Shown in pieces: positions 22,770-32,009 of a stretch of DNA of 64,000 bases. Numbering within the stretch: position 1 is the first letter of the stretch; each line of letters begins with the position of its first letter. The position numbers were made by a program, and so were the translations under genes. A model generated the notes under the pieces. That model was not told the DNA's origin. It worked only from the letters and a program-made list of their open reading frames with translations, and ran no database searches. Source of the DNA: Streptomyces sp. NBC_00236 (lineage in GTDB: Bacteria; Actinomycetota; Actinomycetes; Streptomycetales; Streptomycetaceae); NCBI RefSeq assembly GCF_036195045.1, contig NZ_CP108100.1:5828001-5892000 (forward strand). Direction: 5' to 3'.

Positions 22770-24020
22770 TCACGCTCCTTCGCCCACGGGCAGTCGCGCC
22801 CGTACCTGCCAGATCCTCGACCCGTCCCCGGTGGGCACGGGCCCTGCCTCGAACTCCCCGCCGAGCAGCGCCACGCGCTCCCGCATCCCGATCAGCCCGG
22901 CCCCCGATCCCGGCGCGCGCGACCCGGGCCGGTCCCCGAGGACACTGCCCACCTCCACCGTCAGCTGCTCTCCCGTCTGCTCCAGCCGTACCGTGACCGG
23001 GCCGGGCGCGGCGTGCTTGAGGGCGTTGGTGAGGGACTCCTGGACGATGCGGTACGCGGCGAGTTCGACCGGAGCGGGCAGCCGGCCGGGGTCGGTTCGG
23101 TTGTCGTCCAGGGTGCAGACCAGTCCGCTGGAGGCGGCGTTCGTACGGTGCTGCTCGACGAGGGCGTCCAGCGAGCCGAGGGTCGGCGAGCTGCTCGGCT
23201 CCAGATCTGCGGATCCGGTGCGCAACAGCCCGATCAGACGGCGCATTTCGGCCAGACCGTCGACGCTGTTCTCGCGGATGACTCCGAGCGCGTCGCGGGA
23301 GGTCGCCGGGTCGTCGATGGAGAGCGCGGCGGTGGAGTGGATGGCGATGGCGGAGAGGTGGTTGGCGACCATGTCGTGCAGTTCGCGTGCCATCCGGGCG
23401 CGTTCGGCGGTCACCGCCTGGGTGCGGTCCATCTCTGCCAGCAGCGCGGTCTGATCGGCGCGCAGCCGGGCGGTCTCCGCGGCGTCGCGGTGGTTGCGCA
23501 CGCTGACCCCGGTGAGCGCGGGCGCGAACGAGACGAGACCGATGACGATGCCGACGAGCAGCGCCTGCGCATCGCGGAACCAGGCCAGGAAGCCGATCGT
23601 GCCCGCGACGGTGATCAGGAAGGTGATCACGGGGATCCGGCGGGCGGCCGCCGGGGTCCCGTACAGCACGGCCGCGTACATGAGGTCGGTGTACATCAGC
23701 AGGGTCGCCAGGTTCCCGCGGGTGAACTGGTCCGCGACCAGGGCGAGCGTGCCGATGACCAGCGCCGTCTGCGGCGCGCTCCGGCGCAGCAGCTCCAGCG
23801 CCGACATCACGGTGAGCGGGATGAGCGCGAGCCACGGCGAGTCGAGGAGGCGGCCGGTCTGCATGTGCAGACCGAGCAGTGACAGGACCGTTCCGCCGAG
23901 CAGCCCGACGACCGCGATGAGGACGTCGCTGCGGTGGGGGCGGGGAGGGGAGAACACCCTCCCATCCAACACGGCGGGACATCTCGGCACGTCGGTACGG
24001 GGAGTGAGCCGCGAGTACAT
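22770..24020 (-). CDS. chiS: Sensor histidine kinase of the chiC-linked two-component system
   Basis: 416 residues from the ATG at 24020. A longer frame to 24119 would run into the divergent gene and has no better site. Four to six membrane helices in the first 200 residues with little extracellular domain, a HisKA_3 dimerisation helix with MARELHDMVANHL (phospho-His) and an HATPase_c domain with ALKHA and GLIGMRER. This is the NarX/DesK-like class with intramembrane sensing. The stimulus is unknown; chitin breakdown is suggested by context. Confidence 0.86.
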   Translation of the reverse strand: MYSRLTPRTDVPRCPAVLDGRVFSPPRPHRSDVLIAVVGLLGGTVLSLLGLHMQTGRLLDSPWLALIPLTVMSALELLRRSAPQTALVIGTLALVADQFTRGNLATLLMYTDLMYAAVLYGTPAAARRIPVITFLITVAGTIGFLAWFRDAQALLVGIVIGLVSFAPALTGVSVRNHRDAAETARLRADQTALLAEMDRTQAVTAERARMARELHDMVANHLSAIAIHSTAALSIDDPATSRDALGVIRENSVDGLAEMRRLIGLLRTGSADLEPSSSPTLGSLDALVEQHRTNAASSGLVCTLDDNRTDPGRLPAPVELAAYRIVQESLTNALKHAAPGPVTVRLEQTGEQLTVEVGSVLGDRPGSRAPGSGAGLIGMRERVALLGGEFEAGPVPTGDGSRIWQVRARLPVGEGA

Positions 24021-24108
24021 CGAAGGATGCAGCGCCGGTTCGTCACTCCGGCCGACGATCGGGAGCGCGGTGGCGGAGACGCTGGAGGGGAGGGAAAGGA
24101 GCCGGACC

Positions 24109-24681
24109 GTGATCGTCACACTGATCGTTCTCTGCGAGATCGCCTTCTGGGTGCTGCTGGCCGCAGGGCTCGCACTGCGTTACGCGGCGAAGATGCCGCG
24201 ACTGGGCGCCGCCGTGCTGCTGTGCGAGCCACTGCTGGAGGTCGTCCTGCTGGTGGTGACGGCCATCGACCTGAAGAACGGCGCCGATCCGGACTGGAAG
24301 CACGGGCTGGCCGCTGTCTACATCGGCTTCACGCTGGGGCTCGGTCACTCCACCATCAAGTGGATCGACGCCCGGGTCGCCCACCGATTCGCCGGTGGTC
24401 CGCCGCCGGTGAAGCCGCCCAAGTACGGGATGGCACGAGCCGCGCACGAGTGGCGGACGGCGGGGCGCTGGACGGTGGCCGCGGTGACGGCGCTGGCGCT
24501 GCTCCAGGCGGCGGTCTGGTACGTGGGGGGAGACGGGGACACGGCATCGCTGCGGGCGTGGCAGCAGAAGATGCTCTTCGTGATCGGGCTCAACCTGGTG
24601 ATCGCCGGGAGCTACACGCTCTTCCCGAAGCGGGATCCGCGGGGCGACGTGAAGCACGTGCCGGGCCCGCCCGCGGGGTGA
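24109..24681 (+). CDS. Conserved membrane protein with four predicted helices
   Basis: 190 residues from the GTG at 24109 with GGGAAAGGAG upstream. Hydrophobic segments at about residues 3-22, 30-52, 62-82 (less clear) and in the C-terminal half around ALALLQAAVWYV and MLFVIGLNLVIAGSYTLF. Between them is a basic loop with PPPVKPPKYG. The topology resembles YvrG/'2TM' integral membrane proteins of Streptomyces, but I do not recognise a function. Divergent from the kinase gene. Confidence 0.75.
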   Translation: MIVTLIVLCEIAFWVLLAAGLALRYAAKMPRLGAAVLLCEPLLEVVLLVVTAIDLKNGADPDWKHGLAAVYIGFTLGLGHSTIKWIDARVAHRFAGGPPPVKPPKYGMARAAHEWRTAGRWTVAAVTALALLQAAVWYVGGDGDTASLRAWQQKMLFVIGLNLVIAGSYTLFPKRDPRGDVKHVPGPPAG

Positions 24682-24709
24682 GCCCCGCGGGCGGCGGCCG
24701 GCTGCCCGG

Positions 24710-25282
24710 TCAGCGTTCGCCGCCCGGCACCCACAGCACGTCGCCGACCTCCTTGTTGGCCACCCGGGCGAGGATGAACAGCAGGTCCGAGAGCCGGTTG
24801 AGGTACGTCGCCGTCAGCGCGTTCATCGCCTCGCCGTGCACCTCCAGCGCGGCCCAGGTGGACCGCTCCGCGCGCCGGACCACCGTGCACGCCTGGTGCA
24901 GCAGTGCGGCGCCCGGTGTGCCGCCCGGCAGGATGAAGCTGCGGAGCTTCTCCGTCTGCTCCAGGAAGTGGTCGCAGTCCGCCTCCAGCTTGTCGACGTA
25001 GGACTGCTCGACGCGCAGCGGCGGGTACTTCGGCTCCTCGACGACCGGCGTCGACAGGTCCGCGCCCACGTCGAACAGGTCGTTCTGCACCCGGACGAGG
25101 ACCTTCACGACGTCCTCGGTCAGCTGCCCGAGTGCGATCGCCGTACCGATGACCGCGTTGGCCTCATTCGCGTCGGCGTACGCGGAGATGCGCAGATCGG
25201 TCTTGGCGGTCCGGCTCATGTCGCCGAGGGCGGTGGTGCCCTGGTCGCCGGTGCGGGTGTAGATACGTGTCAGGTTGACCAT
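24710..25282 (-). CDS. Cob(I)alamin adenosyltransferase, PduO type
   Basis: Moves the adenosyl group of ATP to cob(I)alamin, giving coenzyme B12. 190 residues. N-terminal IYTRTGDQGTTALGD is the ATP-binding signature, and further conserved segments YADANEANAVIG, LPGGTPGAALLHQACTVVRRAER and YLNRLSDLLFILAR are all present. The likely client is methylmalonyl-CoA mutase; its epimerase and MeaB are encoded 20 kb away. It lies 4 bp downstream of the ABC permease gene on the same strand. Confidence 0.95.
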   Translation of the reverse strand: MVNLTRIYTRTGDQGTTALGDMSRTAKTDLRISAYADANEANAVIGTAIALGQLTEDVVKVLVRVQNDLFDVGADLSTPVVEEPKYPPLRVEQSYVDKLEADCDHFLEQTEKLRSFILPGGTPGAALLHQACTVVRRAERSTWAALEVHGEAMNALTATYLNRLSDLLFILARVANKEVGDVLWVPGGER

Positions 25283-25286
25283 GCGG

Positions 25287-26045
25287 TCAGCCTAGTGAGG
25301 CGCCCGCCTTCCTGAAGACGCGTGTGCCCACTGTCACGGCGATTGCTGCGAAGCCGAGGGAGACCAGGACCCCGTACAGCATGTGCGCGGTGGCGTACGA
25401 GCCCACGTAGGCGTCCCGCACCGCGTCCACGAGGTAGCGGAACGGCGTGAAGTGCGACAGCACGTCGAGCCACCGGGGGCCCAGCGTCATGGGCAGCATC
25501 AGGCCGGAGAGCAGCATGGCCGGCATCGTGACCGCGTTGATCACCGGTCCGAACTCCTGCGGCGTGCCCACCTTCATGGCCAGTGCGTACGAGAGCGAGG
25601 CCAGCGAGACCGTCAGCAGTCCGACGAAGGCGAAGCCGATCAGCACGCCGGGCAGCGGCGCGCGCAGCCCCATGAGTACGGCGACGAGCACCAGCAGCAC
25701 CGCCTGGAACATGAAGAGCAGCGCATCGCGCAGGGCCCGGCCCAGGAGCAGCGCCGTCCGGCTGACCGGGGTGACCCGCAGCCGCTCCATGACTCCGGTC
25801 GACTTGTCGATGATGATGGCGAATCCGGCGAACGAGGCACCGAACAGGCCCAGCTGGAGCAGCAGTCCGGGGACCAGGATCTGCCAGGAGTCACCGGCGG
25901 GGCCGAGCGGCAGGCCGGTGAGCAGCGGCCCGAAGAAGAGCAGGTACAGCAGTGGCATGAGGATGCCGAAGAAGATCTGGAACCTGGAACGCAGGGTCTG
26001 CCGGGCGTACCGCCCGAAGATGATCGCGGTGTCGTGGAGAAGCAT
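25287..26045 (-). CDS. ABC-2 type transporter permease (DrrB-like)
   Basis: 252 residues from the ATG at 26045 with AGAGGAA upstream. Six membrane helices with the ABC-2 signature near the C-terminus (LSGLMLPMTLGPRWLDVLSHFTPFRYLVDAVRDAY split by polar loops). It pairs with the ATPase gene 23 bp upstream. DrrAB-type exporters remove hydrophobic drugs or self-made antibiotics. The divergent TetR regulator suggests substrate-inducible efflux; the substrate is unknown. Confidence 0.9.
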   Translation of the reverse strand: MLLHDTAIIFGRYARQTLRSRFQIFFGILMPLLYLLFFGPLLTGLPLGPAGDSWQILVPGLLLQLGLFGASFAGFAIIIDKSTGVMERLRVTPVSRTALLLGRALRDALLFMFQAVLLVLVAVLMGLRAPLPGVLIGFAFVGLLTVSLASLSYALAMKVGTPQEFGPVINAVTMPAMLLSGLMLPMTLGPRWLDVLSHFTPFRYLVDAVRDAYVGSYATAHMLYGVLVSLGFAAIAVTVGTRVFRKAGASLG

Positions 26046-26068
26046 CGGATTCCTCTGAGCGGTGGGGG

Positions 26069-26851
26069 CTATACGGCGACAGGAGCGGCGTCCGCGGGTG
26101 CTCGGGTGCGCCCGGTGATTGCCAGGAAGGCGTCCTGGAGCGAGGCGTCGGGCGAGCCCACGTAGCGGTTCTTCAGGGCGGCCGGTGTGCCCTCGGCCAC
26201 GAGCCGGCCGCCGTCGATGACGACGAGCCGGTCCGCCAGCGCGTCGGCCTCGTCGAGGTAGTGCGTGGTGAGCACGACGGTCGTGCCGTGCGTGTCGCGC
26301 AGCCGGCGCACCAGGTCCCACAGATCGGTGCGGCTGCCCGGGTCCAGTCCCGTGGTCGGCTCGTCGAGGAAGAGCACGGCCGGGCGGTGGGTGAGCCCCA
26401 TCGCGATGTCGAGCCGCCGCCGCTGGCCCCCGGAGAGCGTGAGCGTCCTGCGGTCGAGCAGCTCGGTGAGGCCCAGTTCGGCGGCGAGCTCCGCGGCCCG
26501 GGCCACGGCCGCGGCCTTGCCGAGCCGGTACAGGCGGCCCTGGGTGACCAGCTCCTCCCGGACGCTGATGTGGGGGTCGACACCGCCCGACTGGGCCACG
26601 TACCCGCACTTCTCCCGTACGCCCACCGGGTCCTCGACCAGATCGCGGCCCGCCACGGTGGCAGCGCCGCCGGTGGGGGAGAGCAGCGTGGTGAGCATGC
26701 GCAGGGTGGTGGTCTTGCCCGCTCCGTTGGGGCCGAGGAGGCCGACGATCTCGCCGGCAGCGACGGTCATGTCGAGGGAGCGGACGGCCTCCACGGGGCC
26801 GGTCTTCGAGGCGAAGGTCCGGGCGAGACCGGATGTGCTGATGATGGGCAT
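26069..26851 (-). CDS. ABC transporter ATP-binding protein (DrrA-like)
   Basis: 260 residues from the ATG at 26851. Walker A GPNGAGKTTT, signature LSGGQRRRLDIAM, Walker B AVLFLDEPTTGLD and a switch His in VLTTHYLDEAD. It pairs with the permease downstream. Short 5' region of 81 bp shared with the divergent tetR gene; that AT-rich gap probably holds both promoters and the operator. Confidence 0.93.
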   Translation of the reverse strand: MPIISTSGLARTFASKTGPVEAVRSLDMTVAAGEIVGLLGPNGAGKTTTLRMLTTLLSPTGGAATVAGRDLVEDPVGVREKCGYVAQSGGVDPHISVREELVTQGRLYRLGKAAAVARAAELAAELGLTELLDRRTLTLSGGQRRRLDIAMGLTHRPAVLFLDEPTTGLDPGSRTDLWDLVRRLRDTHGTTVVLTTHYLDEADALADRLVVIDGGRLVAEGTPAALKNRYVGSPDASLQDAFLAITGRTRAPADAAPVAV

Positions 26852-26932
26852 AGCGACCACAAAAACAGAGTCGCTTAAAAATTGCAACGGCACCAAATAT
26901 TCATGGACTCCAGAGCGCCCTACGATGGGGCC

Positions 26933-27568
26933 ATGGCTGAGGGACTCAGGGAGCGCAAGAAGCGCCAGACCAGGCAGTACATCTCCGACGTGGCCACCGG
27001 CTTCTTCCTGGAGCGGGGATTCGACGCCGTCACGATCGCCGAGATCGCCCGGGCCGCAGACGTCTCGGTGAACACGGTCTACAACTACTTCCCGACCAAG
27101 GAGGACCTCTTCCTCGACCGCAGCCGAGGCGTCGTCGACCGGCTCTCGCGGTACGTCCGGGGCCGGGACGAGGGGGAGTCCGCGGCCGACGCCGTCCTGC
27201 GCGAACTGCGGATCCAGGTGGAGGGCGTATCACCCACCGTCGGTCTGATGGAGGGCTACGAGCGCTTCATGCGGGTCATCGAGGGCGCCGACAGCCTCAA
27301 GGCCCGCCTCTGGCACATCCAGCAGGAAGCCCTCCAGCATCTGGAGGGGACGCTGCGGGAGGAGTGCGGGACGGGGGACCGGACCGCGAGCCTGGTGGCC
27401 GGCCAGCTCTCCTGGGTGCACGGCACGCTCATGGCGTACATCGGCGGGGAGATGATGGCGGGCAGAAAGGCGGCCGAGGTGTCTCGCGACGCCCTGGTCC
27501 TGCTCGACGACATCGAGGACCTGCTGGGCGAAACAGTGCTCAACTACGCCCGGCGCGCCGCCGAATGA
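26933..27568 (+). CDS. TetR family transcriptional regulator
   Basis: 211 residues from the ATG at 26933. N-terminal HTH VTIAEIARAADVSVNTVYNYF with KEDLF following, then a helical ligand-binding domain of its own type. Divergent from the ABC exporter operon, the classical arrangement for local efflux control. It probably represses both itself and the exporter until a ligand binds. No perfect palindrome was found in the 81-bp gap, so the operator is not assigned. Confidence 0.9.
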   Translation: MAEGLRERKKRQTRQYISDVATGFFLERGFDAVTIAEIARAADVSVNTVYNYFPTKEDLFLDRSRGVVDRLSRYVRGRDEGESAADAVLRELRIQVEGVSPTVGLMEGYERFMRVIEGADSLKARLWHIQQEALQHLEGTLREECGTGDRTASLVAGQLSWVHGTLMAYIGGEMMAGRKAAEVSRDALVLLDDIEDLLGETVLNYARRAAE

Positions 27569-27699
27569 CGCATCCCGGTGTGATGTCCGTCATTTGAGAC
27601 GTGACGCGCATCTCTTCACCGCCCCAGCGCCCCTCACGGGTACTAACCTCCGCCGGAGAGCACGGAACAAGAACCGCTGAGATGCATAGGGGTGCCAAC

Positions 27700-28548
27700 G
27701 TGGCCAGGAAGCTCGCCGTCATCGGCGCCGGACTCATGGGGTCCGGTATCGCGCAGGTCTCCGCCCAGGCGGGCTGGGACGTCGTGCTGCGTGATGTCAC
27801 CGACGCGGCCCTGACTCGTGGCCGTGACGGCATCAAGGCCTCCTACGACAGGTTCGTCTCCAAGGGCAAGCTCGCGGAGGCCGACGCCGAGGCCGCGCTC
27901 GCCCGCATCACCACGACCACCGATCTCGACGCGGTCGCCGACGCGGACGTCGTCGTCGAGGCCGTCTTCGAGAAGCTGGAGGTGAAGCACGAGATCTTCC
28001 GGACCCTCGACAAGATCGTCCGGGACGACGCCGTGCTCGCCTCCAACACCTCCGCCATCCCGATCACCAAGATCGCGGCCGTGACGGAGCGCCCGGAGCG
28101 CGTCGTCGGCGTGCACTTCTTCTCGCCGGTTCCGATGATGCAGCTCTGCGAACTCGTCCGCGGCTACAAGACCAGCGACGAAACCCTCGCCGCCGCACGC
28201 GAGTTCGCGGAGTCGGTCGGCAAGACCTGCATCGTGGTCAACCGCGACGTGGCCGGCTTCGTCACCACCCGGCTGATCTCGGCCCTCGTCGTCGAGGCCG
28301 CCAAGCTGTACGAGTCGGGCGTCGCCTCGGCCGAGGACATCGACATCGCCTGCAAGCTCGGCTTCGGTCACGCCATGGGCCCGCTCGCCACCGCGGACCT
28401 GACCGGCGTCGACATCCTGCTGCACGCCACCGGCAACATCTACACCGAGTCCCAGGACGAGAAGTTCGCCGCCCCGGAGCTGATGCGCCGAATGGTCGAT
28501 GCAGGTGACATCGGCCGCAAGAGCGGGCAGGGCTTCTACACCTACTGA
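27700..28548 (+). CDS. 3-hydroxybutyryl-CoA dehydrogenase
   Basis: NAD(P)-dependent oxidation or reduction between acetoacetyl-CoA and 3-hydroxybutyryl-CoA. 282 residues from the GTG at 27700, the normal family length; an ATG at 27682 is a possible alternative. Rossmann motif VIGAGLMGSGIAQ at the N-terminus, catalytic His in GVHFFSPVPMMQ, and a C-terminal domain with GFGHAMGPLATADLTGVD. Together with the acetyl-CoA acetyltransferase at 44.9 kb it could feed the ethylmalonyl-CoA pathway or PHB-type metabolism. Confidence 0.93.
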   Translation: MARKLAVIGAGLMGSGIAQVSAQAGWDVVLRDVTDAALTRGRDGIKASYDRFVSKGKLAEADAEAALARITTTTDLDAVADADVVVEAVFEKLEVKHEIFRTLDKIVRDDAVLASNTSAIPITKIAAVTERPERVVGVHFFSPVPMMQLCELVRGYKTSDETLAAAREFAESVGKTCIVVNRDVAGFVTTRLISALVVEAAKLYESGVASAEDIDIACKLGFGHAMGPLATADLTGVDILLHATGNIYTESQDEKFAAPELMRRMVDAGDIGRKSGQGFYTY

Positions 28549-28568
28549 TCGTTTCCGGCCCCCCGCCG

Positions 28569-28589
28569 CCTGATCCGCCGTCGATCAGG
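28569..28589 (+). terminator. Terminator hairpin after hydroxybutyryl-CoA dehydrogenase
   Basis: CCTGATC (28569-28575) pairs with GATCAGG (28583-28589), flanked by C-rich and G-rich runs that extend the stem. About 20 nt after the stop codon. Confidence 0.75.
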
Positions 28590-28796
28590 CCCGGGGGTTC
28601 CGGGGGGTCGTCTTTCGGAACCAGCGGATCCGCAATGGATCCGCAGGGGCCCGCGGCGGACTTCGGTCACTCCACGGAGTGAATTCGGTATCGGTTCGCT
28701 TACAGACGGCAACTTCCCTGTCGCTGCCACAGTCAGTTGGGGCAGAGACAGTTTCAGACAGACCGAACACGCCACGGAGCCTTCCAGGGAGCGCAT

Positions 28797-29120
28797 ATGC
28801 ACATCAGGGGCGACCACGCCGAGCTGGTCGTCGGGGGCCGCCTCGATGTCCGAAGCGCGGCGGACGCCCGTACGGTCCTGCACTCGGCCCTCGACGACGG
28901 AGTCGGCGACCTGGTGCTCGACCTGACCGAGCTGGATTCGTGGGACGCCACCGGACTGGGCGTCATCATGGGCGCGCACCGCAGGGCCGGGCGTGCCGGG
29001 CGGCGGCTGGTGCTCCGCGGCGTACCGCCGCAGATGCAACGCCTGCTGGTGGCCACCAGACTGCACCGCATCCTGGCCATCGAGGGCGGAATCGCCGCAG
29101 AATCCCTGCCGCGCGTCTGA
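28797..29120 (+). CDS. STAS-domain protein (anti-sigma-factor antagonist type)
   Basis: 107 residues, ATG at 28797 with AGGGAG upstream. One STAS fold: GRLDVRSAADARTVLHSAL, LVLDLTELDSWDATGLGVIMGAHRRA. The Ser/Thr phosphorylated in SpoIIAA-like proteins would lie in LDSWDATGLG; here the position corresponding to the usual 'DSSG' reads DATG, so Thr is the candidate. No kinase partner is adjacent. Function likely in partner-switching, partner unknown. Confidence 0.85.
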   Translation: MHIRGDHAELVVGGRLDVRSAADARTVLHSALDDGVGDLVLDLTELDSWDATGLGVIMGAHRRAGRAGRRLVLRGVPPQMQRLLVATRLHRILAIEGGIAAESLPRV

Positions 29121-29359
29121 GGGCGCCCGGCGGCGGACACCCGTCCCGGGGCCCCGGCCGAAGCCACACAATCCTCACGAGACCGTGATCTGTGGGGCGG
29201 CGCGCCACCCCGGATGTTCGTAGATACTGTGCGAAGGTTTAGGGTTCGGCCGTCTGCCGATTGACGGACCCACCTGGCGGACACCGGACCGGAAGCGACA
29301 GCTGGGCGTGCGAGGCCGGGAGGGACAACCGTGCTCGACGCGTCTTGGGGGCTTTGGCG

Positions 29360-31834
29360 ATGGACCCGATACACCGGGGGCCGGAAGAATTCGGCCACGA
29401 CGGCAACGGCTCGTCCGAGGAAGCCGGCCGGCGCCGTCCCTCCCGGGATCCGCTGACGCCGGATTTCAGTCAGCAAACACCGCAACAGGCGCGCATCGTC
29501 CCGCTCATATCCGGCGACCTCCTGCTCACCGTCAACCCCGTCGACGGCAGCGAGGTGGAACCGTGCCCGCCCGGGGAGCAGCCCGCCGCACCCGTCCGGC
29601 GCACCCCCGCGGAACGGGCCGACCGTGAGCGGGCCGCCGCACCTCCCGTCCCGCCCGGCCCGCCCGTCCTCCAGCTGCCGCTGCTGCAGCGGGCCGACGA
29701 ACGCGAACGCCTGGTGCGCCTGCTGGCCCGCGGCCGCTCCGTACGGCTCACGGGACCGGCCGGTTCCGGCCGTACTGCGCTGCTGGACGCCGTCGCCGCC
29801 GACTGCGCGGAACTCGCCCCTGACGGAGTCGTCCGGCTGAGCGGCCACAAGCGCACCGTCGCCGACCTCCTCCACGGACTCTTCGAGGCCGTCCACGACG
29901 CGCCGTTGCACCGCCCGGACCGGGAACTGCTGCTGGAGAAGCTGCGGTCGACCGGCGCCGTCGTCGTCCTCGACGACCTGGAGTTCGGTGGCGCCGCACT
30001 GGACGAGCTCCTCGCCGCGACGCCCGAGTGCGCCTTCCTGCTGGCTGCGACACCCGATGTGGCGGCCCCCGGCCCCGACTCCCACCTCGATGAGGTCTTC
30101 CTCGCCGGTCTCGACCGCGCCGCCTCGGTCGACCTGATGGAGCGGGTGGTCGAGCGGAAGCTCACCGAGGAGGAGGCCAACTGGGCGGGTGACCTCTGGT
30201 TCGAGTCCGAGGGCCTTCCGCTGCGTTTCGTGCAGGCGGGCGCCCTGCTGCGCCAGCTCGACCTGCTGAGCACCGACCCGACCGCGTACGACGAGTACGG
30301 ATACCTGGAGAACCGCCCCGCCGGGGAGCCGCCGGCGGCCGAGGCGGCCGACGGGACATCGGCCCCGGAGGTGGCGCTGCCCAGCCTTGGCGAGGGCGCC
30401 GCGCCCGCCGCGCTGCTCGCCTCACGGCTGAGCGAGGCCGCGCGCGACACCCTGCGCTTCTCGGTCGCGCTCGGCGGCGAGGTGCCGCACCAGGCGCATC
30501 TGCCGGCGCTCGTGGGGGACACCCACGCGGACGCGGCACTCGGTGAGCTCGCCGGCTGCGGACTGCTGTCCCCGGCCGGTTCCCGTTACCGGCTGGCCGC
30601 CGGCGTCCTCGCCCAGTTGGAGGCCGCCGGATACGGCGACGGGGCCACGGACCGGGCCCGGACGGTGGCCCAGCACTACGCCTGGTGGGCCGGGCACCCC
30701 TCCGTCACCCCCGCACGGGTGGTGGCCGAGTCCGATGCGATGCTCGCGGCGATGGCGCAGCTGGTGCCGGGGGACGGGGCCGGGCAGACCAGCGTCGCCG
30801 TGCTGCTGGCCCGCAGTGCCTCGCCCGCGTTCGCCGCAGGGCTGCACTGGAGCGCCTGGGAGAGGTCCCTGCGGATCGGTCAGGAGGCCGGCCGGATCGC
30901 CGGTGAGGTCGCCGAAGAGGCTTACTTCCACCACGAGTTGGGCGTGCTCGCCCTGTGCACCGGCAACCTCGACCGGGCCAGGGCCGAGCTGGAGACCTCC
31001 ATCAGCATGCGCGGGGCGCTCGCCGACAAGTCCGGTGCGGTGGCCGGACGGAGGGCGCTGGCCCTGGTCGAGGACCGTTCCGGCGGACCGGCCGCGGTCG
31101 GTGCCCCGGTGATGGACGAGCTGCCGGTCGACCGCTTCGAGGTGTCGCCGCCCCGCGGTCTGCCGACGGTCATCCCCGTGTCGATGCCGCGGACGTACCC
31201 GGAGGAGCCTGCCGTCGTGTCCCGGCAGGTCGCTCCGAAGACCGCCGACGAGGAGGGCGGCCGCTTCGCGATGCTGGGCGGGGCCCGGCGCAATCTGGTC
31301 GCGGCCGGTGCGGGGGTGCTGCTGGCCGGGGTGCTCGGCACGGTGGTGACCCTCGGGCTCACCTCGAACAGTGACCCGCAGGGTGACCCCGGGGCCTCGA
31401 CCGAGCAGTCGGTGACCGAGAGCGGTGACCAGGAGGAGGAACTGCCGGCCGAGGAGACCACGGACGGCGCGACTCCGTCCGCCCGGACGTCGGGTTCCGC
31501 GTCGTCGTCGGTGACGCCGGGGCCGTCCGGGAGCGGGTCCGCGCCGGCGGGTGGGAGCGGAGCGTCCTCGCCGGGCGCGACGGTTTCGGAGTCCGCTCCG
31601 TCGTCGCCCGGGGGGTCGTCGTCGAGCAAGCCTTCGCCCACGCGTACGACGACGACGAAGCCGACCGTGACGCCCACCAGCCCTTCGCCGAGCGACACGG
31701 AGACGTCGGAGCCGCCGACGGATCCGCCCACGGATCCGACACCGACGGACACCGAGACGACGCCGACCGTGCCCGATTCGTCGGACTCGGCGAGCGGGCC
31801 CTCGGGGACGACTGCGAGTCCGTCGCTGACCTGA
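29360..31834 (+). CDS. Membrane-anchored STAND-like P-loop protein with a Ser/Thr/Pro-rich tail
   Basis: 824 residues from the ATG at 29360. After a disordered first 100 residues comes an ATPase-like domain whose Walker A is GPAGSGRT (residues 132-139), with Arg where Lys is expected; a Walker B-like VVVLDDLEF follows near residue 200. The middle (about 390-590) is helical and alanine-rich, like the TPR-containing part of NTPase regulators. One membrane helix (about 645-670) precedes an extracellular, very Ser/Thr/Pro-rich tail of about 150 residues. This inside-ATPase, outside-stalk layout suggests signalling or wall anchoring. Annotated in relatives only as ATP/GTP-binding protein. Confidence 0.75.
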   Translation: MDPIHRGPEEFGHDGNGSSEEAGRRRPSRDPLTPDFSQQTPQQARIVPLISGDLLLTVNPVDGSEVEPCPPGEQPAAPVRRTPAERADRERAAAPPVPPGPPVLQLPLLQRADERERLVRLLARGRSVRLTGPAGSGRTALLDAVAADCAELAPDGVVRLSGHKRTVADLLHGLFEAVHDAPLHRPDRELLLEKLRSTGAVVVLDDLEFGGAALDELLAATPECAFLLAATPDVAAPGPDSHLDEVFLAGLDRAASVDLMERVVERKLTEEEANWAGDLWFESEGLPLRFVQAGALLRQLDLLSTDPTAYDEYGYLENRPAGEPPAAEAADGTSAPEVALPSLGEGAAPAALLASRLSEAARDTLRFSVALGGEVPHQAHLPALVGDTHADAALGELAGCGLLSPAGSRYRLAAGVLAQLEAAGYGDGATDRARTVAQHYAWWAGHPSVTPARVVAESDAMLAAMAQLVPGDGAGQTSVAVLLARSASPAFAAGLHWSAWERSLRIGQEAGRIAGEVAEEAYFHHELGVLALCTGNLDRARAELETSISMRGALADKSGAVAGRRALALVEDRSGGPAAVGAPVMDELPVDRFEVSPPRGLPTVIPVSMPRTYPEEPAVVSRQVAPKTADEEGGRFAMLGGARRNLVAAGAGVLLAGVLGTVVTLGLTSNSDPQGDPGASTEQSVTESGDQEEELPAEETTDGATPSARTSGSASSSVTPGPSGSGSAPAGGSGASSPGATVSESAPSSPGGSSSSKPSPTRTTTTKPTVTPTSPSPSDTETSEPPTDPPTDPTPTDTETTPTVPDSSDSASGPSGTTASPSLT

Positions 31835-31850
31835 GCCGGGGCGCCCGGTG

Positions 31851-31975
31851 GCGTCCCGTCCTCAATCGCCGGACGGGCTCGAAAGGCCGGACGGGCTTGG
31901 CAGGTGCGGATGCCCGTCCGGCTGGGCCGCCGGTCTCCCTGCGCAGGGTTCCGTCCTCACACGCCGGACGGGCTG
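31851..31975. repeat. Cluster of dispersed Streptomyces CGCCGGACGGGCT-type repeats
   Basis: Two near-identical units, CCGTCCTCAATCGCCGGACG (from 31856) and CCGTCCTCACACGCCGGACG (31951-31970), each followed by GGCT. A partial copy (GGCCGGACGGGC, near 31884) and an inverted piece (GCCCGTCCGGC, near 31910) lie between. Each unit has short complementary ends (CCGTC/GACGG). This motif is common at 3' ends of Streptomyces genes. It occupies the gap between convergent genes and may work as a terminator. Confidence 0.75.
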
Positions 31976-32009
31976 GGAAGGGAAGGCCCGGAGGGGTCCG
32001 GGAGGCGGG

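Noticed and set aside
22191..23882. Open frame opposite the chiR/chiS genes
   Set aside because: Shadow of two conserved regulators; Arg/His/Gln-rich translation typical of the wrong frame.
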